Below are positions 4,538 to 8,090 of a stretch of DNA of 8,090 nt, piece after piece. The notes beneath the pieces were generated by a model. That model was not told the DNA's origin. It saw only the letters and a program-made list of their open reading frames with translations, and did no database searches. The position numbers and the translations under genes are program-made. The DNA is from JADFNO01 sp965369945. GTDB lineage: Bacteria; Planctomycetota; Phycisphaerae; Phycisphaerales; SM1A02. Location of the stretch: assembly GCA_965369945.1 (NCBI GenBank), contig CBDUST010000212.1, forward strand, positions 1-8,090, written 5' to 3'. Position 1 is the stretch's first letter. Each line of letters begins with the position of its first letter.

Positions 4538-6056
4538 GCTCACCATGCCCGCTGCGTGTGTGATCGTGATTTTCGGCGCTTCCGGTGATTTGGTCGCCCG
4601 GAAGTTGATCCCTGCGCTGTACGAAATGGCTGCATGTGGCACCTTGCCTGATCAAACGCGGGTGTTGGGTGTCAGTCGCACCAAAATGACCGATGAGGCT
4701 TGGCGAGAGAAACTTCAACCCTGGGCCAAGGAGCACACTGCACGCTTTGACGCATCGACCTGGGCGCAGTTCACCAAACGCTTGCATTACTTTTCGGGAA
4801 GTGCTGCCGATGCGGATATCTATCCCGTTTTGACCAAGCGCATCACGGCGCTGTCCAACGAAGCGAAGTGCGGCGGCAACATTCTCTTTTATCTTTCAGT
4901 CGCGCCCAAGCTGTATGAGCCCATCGTCGAATGCATTGGCGAATCGGGCTTGGTGACGGAGGGCCGAAAGTGGTGCAGCATCGATCGTGAGAACGTTCCC
5001 TGGCAGCGAATCGTCGTCGAGAAGCCGTTCGGCCACGACCTCGAATCCGCCTCCTCATTGAATCTCGCGCTGGGGCGCGTCTTTGAGGAAGACGCGATCT
5101 ATCGCATCGATCACTACCTGGGAAAGGAACTCGTGCAGAGTCTGCTCGTGTTTCGTTTTGCCAATACGATCTTCGAGCCGCTGTGGAATCATCGGTACAT
5201 CGATCATGTGCAGATCACTGCTGCGGAGACGCTGGGCGTCGGACATCGCGCTGCTTATTACGATGGGGTCGGCGCGATTCGCGACATGATGCAATCGCAT
5301 CTATTGCAGGTCTTGGCGCTCGTGGCGATAGAGCCGCCGACGACATTTACGGCCCATCATATTCGTCAGGAAAAGATCAAGGTGATCGACGCGATCGAGC
5401 CCACGCCACTCGATCGGATCCATGAGTTCGCAGCCTTGGGTCAATATGCACACGATGAACATGAATCGGCGTATCACCTTTCCGATGGCGTACCCAAGGA
5501 TTCAACGACCGAAACGTTCGCGGCGATTGCGCTTCATTTCGATAACTGGAGATGGGCCAATACGCCGTTCTATCTGCGCACGGGAAAGCGCATGGCTTCC
5601 AAGCGCACACAGATCGTGATCCAATTCAAGCAGCCTCCGGCCCAACTCTTCAGACACTTTGATCAGCTTGGGGCGGGGCCGGTTCGGCCCAGCAATCAGA
5701 TCGTCATCGAGATTGCGCCTCGTGGCGGCGTGAGCCTCCGGTTTCAAGGCAAAATTCCGGGCAGTGGTGTGCGATTGGATACCGTGGCAATGGATTTTGA
5801 CTATGCCGAGCGATTCAAGGCCGACCCGGTCGAGTCGTATGGCCCGCTGCTCATCGACGCGATGCGCGGCGATCAATCGCTGTTCCCGCATCGATATGCG
5901 GTCGAAGGCGCGTGGCGCGCCGTGATGCCGTTTCTCGGTGAGGACTCGACGACCATTCGACAAACAATCCACGCGAATTACGAACCGGGAAGTTGGGGGC
6001 CGGCCGCAGCGGATGTGTTGCTGCAAAGGAACGGTCGCGCATGGGTGAACGGATAG
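4536..6056 (+). CDS. zwf: Glucose-6-phosphate 1-dehydrogenase
   Basis: This enzyme oxidises glucose 6-phosphate to 6-phosphogluconolactone with NADP+ (or NAD+), the cytosolic entry to the oxidative pentose phosphate and Entner-Doudoroff routes. The 506 residues match the family (about 490-510). The Rossmann motif GASGDLVARK lies at 14-23, EKPFG at 162-166 and the signature RIDHYLGKE at 190-198 (substrate-binding H193, K197). The catalytic base is H255 in RDMMQSH, 62 residues after H193 as in the Leuconostoc enzyme. FYLRTGKRM (345-353) belongs to the substrate and dimer domain. No Shine-Dalgarno is visible. Translation may start at the ATG at 4536 or at M4 (4545); the promoter candidate favours 4545. 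No pgl, gnd or edd lies next to it, so it looks monocistronic. Identification is firm; only the start is open. Confidence 0.97.
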   Translation: MLTMPAACVIVIFGASGDLVARKLIPALYEMAACGTLPDQTRVLGVSRTKMTDEAWREKLQPWAKEHTARFDASTWAQFTKRLHYFSGSAADADIYPVLTKRITALSNEAKCGGNILFYLSVAPKLYEPIVECIGESGLVTEGRKWCSIDRENVPWQRIVVEKPFGHDLESASSLNLALGRVFEEDAIYRIDHYLGKELVQSLLVFRFANTIFEPLWNHRYIDHVQITAAETLGVGHRAAYYDGVGAIRDMMQSHLLQVLALVAIEPPTTFTAHHIRQEKIKVIDAIEPTPLDRIHEFAALGQYAHDEHESAYHLSDGVPKDSTTETFAAIALHFDNWRWANTPFYLRTGKRMASKRTQIVIQFKQPPAQLFRHFDQLGAGPVRPSNQIVIEIAPRGGVSLRFQGKIPGSGVRLDTVAMDFDYAERFKADPVESYGPLLIDAMRGDQSLFPHRYAVEGAWRAVMPFLGEDSTTIRQTIHANYEPGSWGPAAADVLLQRNGRAWVNG

Positions 6057-6122
6057 CATCACGGCGTCCGGGGGCCGCCCGCTGAACGTGGGGGTGATGG
6101 ATTGGTGCCGATCGCAACGTTT

Positions 6123-6148
6123 AGCGGCGGGGCTCCGCCCCGCGCGCT
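6123..6148. terminator. GC-rich hairpin between convergent zwf and dus genes
   Basis: GCGGGGC-TCC-GCCCCGC (6127-6143) forms a perfect 7-bp stem with a three-base loop. Four more pairs, AGCG (6123-6126) with CGCT (6145-6148), extend it to about 11 bp with one bulged G. It lies in the 119-bp gap between two gene ends that face each other, so it can serve both. There is no T-tract on either side, so it may be a weak intrinsic terminator, a 3'-end protector or a dispersed palindromic element. Confidence 0.6.
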
Positions 6149-6175
6149 ACAACGCCCGCGATGCCATCGCCGGCT

Positions 6176-7300
6176 TTACACAGAAGATGTGTACTGCTGC
6201 GCGATCACCGCGTGCCAATCGGCGATCGACTTACACTTGATAAAATCAGCCTTGACCTTGGCCGGCTCGGGGTGATGGGCAGTGAACTTGATCCCGAACT
6301 TGCGCATCATTTTCGAGGCGCGTCGCTCGCCGTGTAAACTCACTGATAGCTCAAAGTGATCGAGCAGTGCCTGGCGTTGCTCGGCAAGCGTGGGGTTGGT
6401 TGGTGTCTCGCCGGCCAGAAGCTGCCGCGCTTGGCGGAATATCCACGGATCGCCGATACAGCCTCGCGCCACGCCGACGGCTTGAACGCCGGTGTATTCG
6501 AGCATAGCGAAGATGTCGTCAGTTCGGAAGATATCTCCAGAGCCGAAGATGATCTTGTCCGGATGGCGCTTCACGAGATCACGCAGGAACTCCCACCGAC
6601 TCGGGCCGAGGTATTTCTGCTCAACCGTTCGGCCATGCACGGTCGCCCACGCATACCCAAGTTCGTAGGCTCCATTGAAAATGCGCTCGAAATTGTTGAC
6701 CATCGCCGGCGTGTCATCGTACGATCGTCGCAACTTCACAGCAGTGGGGATCTGACTGGGCACAACTTCGCGCACAGCTTTGAGCACCGCAATCGCCTCA
6801 TCCGGTTCGGTCAGCAGATGGCCGCCGCGATTCCGCTTCCTGATTTTTTTTACGGGGCAGGCGAAATTGACATCGATGACGTCGTAATTCATCGAGACGA
6901 GGATTTCGCAGCCGCGCGCCATTTCATCGGGCGTAGTGCCGATGATTTGGCCGGCGATGGGGTGGTCGTCAAGACCCCTTGCACGGTTCTCATCAGGATC
7001 GCCGCTACCACACTCCGCAGCCAACAGATCGGGGTCTTCGCGCACGCGCCCCTTGCCGCCGTTGATCAGCGTGACGTCGAGCAGCGCTTCGGTGACACAA
7101 TAGGGGCAGCCATGCCGCCGCGCAACCAGCCGCATTGCCGCGTCAGAATACCCCGCCAGCCCTGCTTGGAAGAACGGCGCATCGAAGCCGGGTACGAGCT
7201 GACTGATGCGCGGATCGATTGTCATGCCTTCAGCGATCCGCTCAATTGGGCGATCGAGTCGCTTACGGCACGGCACAGTTGGGTTCAGATTGACGGACAT
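6176..7300 (-). CDS. tRNA-dihydrouridine synthase family protein
   Basis: Dus enzymes reduce uridines in the D-loop or other tRNA positions to dihydrouridine using FMN and NADPH. The 374 residues hold a TIM barrel (about 38-295): QAGLAGYSDAAMRL (45-58) near the FMN site, DVNFACPVKKI (143-153) with the catalytic-type Cys148, AVKLRRS with K189, VHGRTVEQKY (221-230) with H222 and R224, and the FMN phosphate-binding GSGDI (253-257) and GVARGCIGDPW (276-286). The C-terminal part (about 305-370) is the helical tRNA-binding domain. Which subfamily (DusA, B, C or a planctomycete lineage) and which tRNA position cannot be read here, so no symbol is given. The start is uncertain: ATG at 7300 gives 25 poorly conserved-looking, Arg-rich residues before M26 (7225), where a typical Dus beginning (MTIDPRISQLVPGFDAPFF) starts. 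Neither start has a good Shine-Dalgarno. It is convergent with zwf and divergent from the PH-like pair. Confidence 0.92.
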   Translation of the reverse strand: MSVNLNPTVPCRKRLDRPIERIAEGMTIDPRISQLVPGFDAPFFQAGLAGYSDAAMRLVARRHGCPYCVTEALLDVTLINGGKGRVREDPDLLAAECGSGDPDENRARGLDDHPIAGQIIGTTPDEMARGCEILVSMNYDVIDVNFACPVKKIRKRNRGGHLLTEPDEAIAVLKAVREVVPSQIPTAVKLRRSYDDTPAMVNNFERIFNGAYELGYAWATVHGRTVEQKYLGPSRWEFLRDLVKRHPDKIIFGSGDIFRTDDIFAMLEYTGVQAVGVARGCIGDPWIFRQARQLLAGETPTNPTLAEQRQALLDHFELSVSLHGERRASKMMRKFGIKFTAHHPEPAKVKADFIKCKSIADWHAVIAQQYTSSV

Positions 7301-7408
7301 CGCCTGTGATGATAGAGCAGGGGTCTACGGCGAGTCATCTGGTTGGTTGCGGAGCTATGAAAGACTGGTTCGCTTCGTGCCAATGACTGTGATGGCTCTT
7401 CGCCCCCC

Positions 7409-7415
7409 AAGGGAG
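7409..7415 (+). promoter_or_regulatory. Shine-Dalgarno of the first PH-like gene
   Basis: AAGGGAG lies five bases before the ATG at 7421, a good ribosome site that fixes the start. The divergent gap (7301-7408) shows no promoter I can defend. Confidence 0.7.
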
Positions 7416-7420
7416 ACTGC

Positions 7421-7963
7421 ATGGATTCGACTCAACAGCAACAGATCCACGAAATCACGCGGCCGCATCAGAAGCTACTGATGCTGTACACGATTCGCAG
7501 TCTACTCACGACCGTGTTGTTTCCGATCATCTTCCTTCGGCTGTATTTCAAGTACCGAACCTTGAAGTACCGCTTTGATGATGAGGGGATCGCGATGTCA
7601 TGGGGGCTGCTATGGCGCAAGGAGATCAATCTGACGTACGCGCGGATTCAGGACATCCACGTCTCGCGCGGGCTAATCGAACGTTGGCTCGACCTAGCGA
7701 CGGTACAGATCCAAACGGCCTCGGGCAGCGGATCGGCGGAAATGTCCATCGTGGGGCTGATCGAGTATGAAGCGCTACGCGATTTTCTGTATTCCAAGAT
7801 GCGTGGAGCACGCTTCGGCGAAAAGGACCCTGTTTCGATAGGCGAAGCTCAAGGAACTTCTTCAACGACCCCGCAGTCCGGCTCCGACGAGGCTGTTGCG
7901 CTGTTGACGGATATTCGAGATGAGATTCGCGCCCTTCATCGTCGCCAAGAGGGCGCAGAATAA
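7421..7963 (+). CDS. Bacterial PH-like (bPH2/DUF304, YdbS-like) membrane protein
   Basis: The 180-residue protein has a hydrophobic segment at about 19-43 (MLYTIRSLLTTVLFPIIFLR) that anchors it in the inner membrane. A compact PH-like fold follows at about 47-127: LKYRFDDEGIAMSWGLLWRK, INLTYARIQDIHVSRGLIER and LDLATVQIQTASGSG, ending in IVGLIEYEALRDFL. The RIQDI…G-x-x-ER…L-x-x-A-x-V pattern is typical of the YdbS/YdbT (DUF304) family. The C-terminal extension (130-180) has a Ser/Thr/Gln-rich linker, then a charged probable helix (ALLTDIRDEIRALHRR), possibly for partner contact. The gene heads an operon: its TAA overlaps the next ATG as TAATG. Molecular function of this family is poorly defined, though Bacillus YdbST confers resistance to competitor products. 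Family call is good; function is inference. Confidence 0.85.
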   Translation: MDSTQQQQIHEITRPHQKLLMLYTIRSLLTTVLFPIIFLRLYFKYRTLKYRFDDEGIAMSWGLLWRKEINLTYARIQDIHVSRGLIERWLDLATVQIQTASGSGSAEMSIVGLIEYEALRDFLYSKMRGARFGEKDPVSIGEAQGTSSTTPQSGSDEAVALLTDIRDEIRALHRRQEGAE

Positions 7964-8090
7964 TGATTTTCAAACGCATCAAACCACCGTTATTGCAATT
8001 GCTCAGAGCGCCGACCGAGCCGCCGGAGCCGCCCATTGGATCGCCGGAATCTGTACAGACGTTCAGGGCGGCGCCGAACTTTCTGAAGTA
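7963..8090 (+). CDS. Second PH-like protein of the pair (partial, cut by right edge)
   Basis: An ATG at 7963 overlaps the preceding TAA by one base, and the frame stays open for 42 codons to the window end. It reads MIFKRIKPPLLQLLRAP, then a Pro/Glu-rich stretch (TEPPEPPIGSPES), then VQTFRAAPNFLK. The segment VQTFRAAPNFLK resembles the short motif just before the first membrane helix in the second protein of planctomycete PH-like pairs (recalled, unchecked). With YdbS/YdbT-type pairs as precedent, a longer membrane protein with one or more bPH2 domains is expected. The stop/start overlap shows co-translation with the upstream gene. Too little is seen for a firm family call. Confidence 0.7.
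   Translation, partial: MIFKRIKPPLLQLLRAPTEPPEPPIGSPESVQTFRAAPNFLK

Noticed and set aside
4634..4650. TGGCACCTTGCC inside zwf resembling a sigma-54 element
   Set aside because: The spacing between GG and GC is too short and it lies within a coding region.
4434..4787. A 118-codon upstream extension of the zinc-ribbon protein
   Set aside because: It runs antisense through the zwf promoter and the start of zwf and shows no domain pattern; the protein begins naturally just before the zinc ribbon.
6356..7309. A 317-codon plus-strand open frame
   Set aside because: It lies fully antisense to the tRNA-dihydrouridine synthase, whose motifs are unambiguous; the long open frame is a codon-usage shadow.
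1..8090. CRISPR array, insertion sequence, tRNA or defence system
   Set aside because: No spaced repeat series, transposase-like protein, terminal inverted repeats, tRNA cloverleaf or defence-type domain was found.

Overview
The window reads as a stretch of bacterial chromosome, most likely from a flagellated member of the Planctomycetota (perhaps the Phycisphaerae side). This is an inference from gene style: a small 'CPVC…LRGL…CPEC' zinc-ribbon membrane protein, a Cys-rich 'RFC..C…DCPVGL' membrane protein, a short Cys-patterned protein ahead of a Xer recombinase, a pair of bacterial-PH-like membrane proteins, and weak or absent Shine-Dalgarno sequences on several genes. No insertion sequence, CRISPR array, tRNA, rRNA or phage gene is visible, and every recognisable gene is intact except the two cut by the window edges.

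Region 1 (1-2000, minus strand) is a flagellar rod operon. Transcription order is an uncharacterised 74-codon gene, then flgF, then flgG, then a gene cut by the left edge. The small gene has a GTG start, a strong Shine-Dalgarno and an ATGA overlap with flgF. A near-consensus sigma-54 promoter (-24 GG, ten bases, -12 GC) sits 28 nt upstream of the expected 5' end of translation. A perfect 7-bp inverted repeat lies about 90 bp further up, where an enhancer-binding protein would bind. Together they suggest RpoN-dependent rod assembly.

Region 2 (2000-3308, plus strand) starts after a divergent intergenic stretch. It holds a probable 73-aa Cys-patterned protein that overlaps the start of a complete XerC/XerD tyrosine recombinase with all six catalytic residues.

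Region 3 (3324-4433, minus strand) holds two small Cys-containing membrane proteins of unknown function, convergent with xerD and divergent from zwf.

Region 4 (4536-7300) has zwf (glucose-6-phosphate dehydrogenase, plus strand) facing a tRNA-dihydrouridine synthase (minus strand), with a strong GC-rich hairpin between them. The zwf promoter candidate would make its mRNA leaderless and start it at the second ATG.

Region 5 (7421-8090, plus strand) is a two-gene operon of bacterial PH (YdbS/YdbT-like, DUF304) membrane proteins, joined by a TAATG stop/start overlap; the second runs off the right edge.

Most of the window is housekeeping. The parts worth a second look are the sigma-54 control region with its small coupled gene, the Cys-patterned gene before xerD, and the unnamed Cys-rich membrane protein after it.
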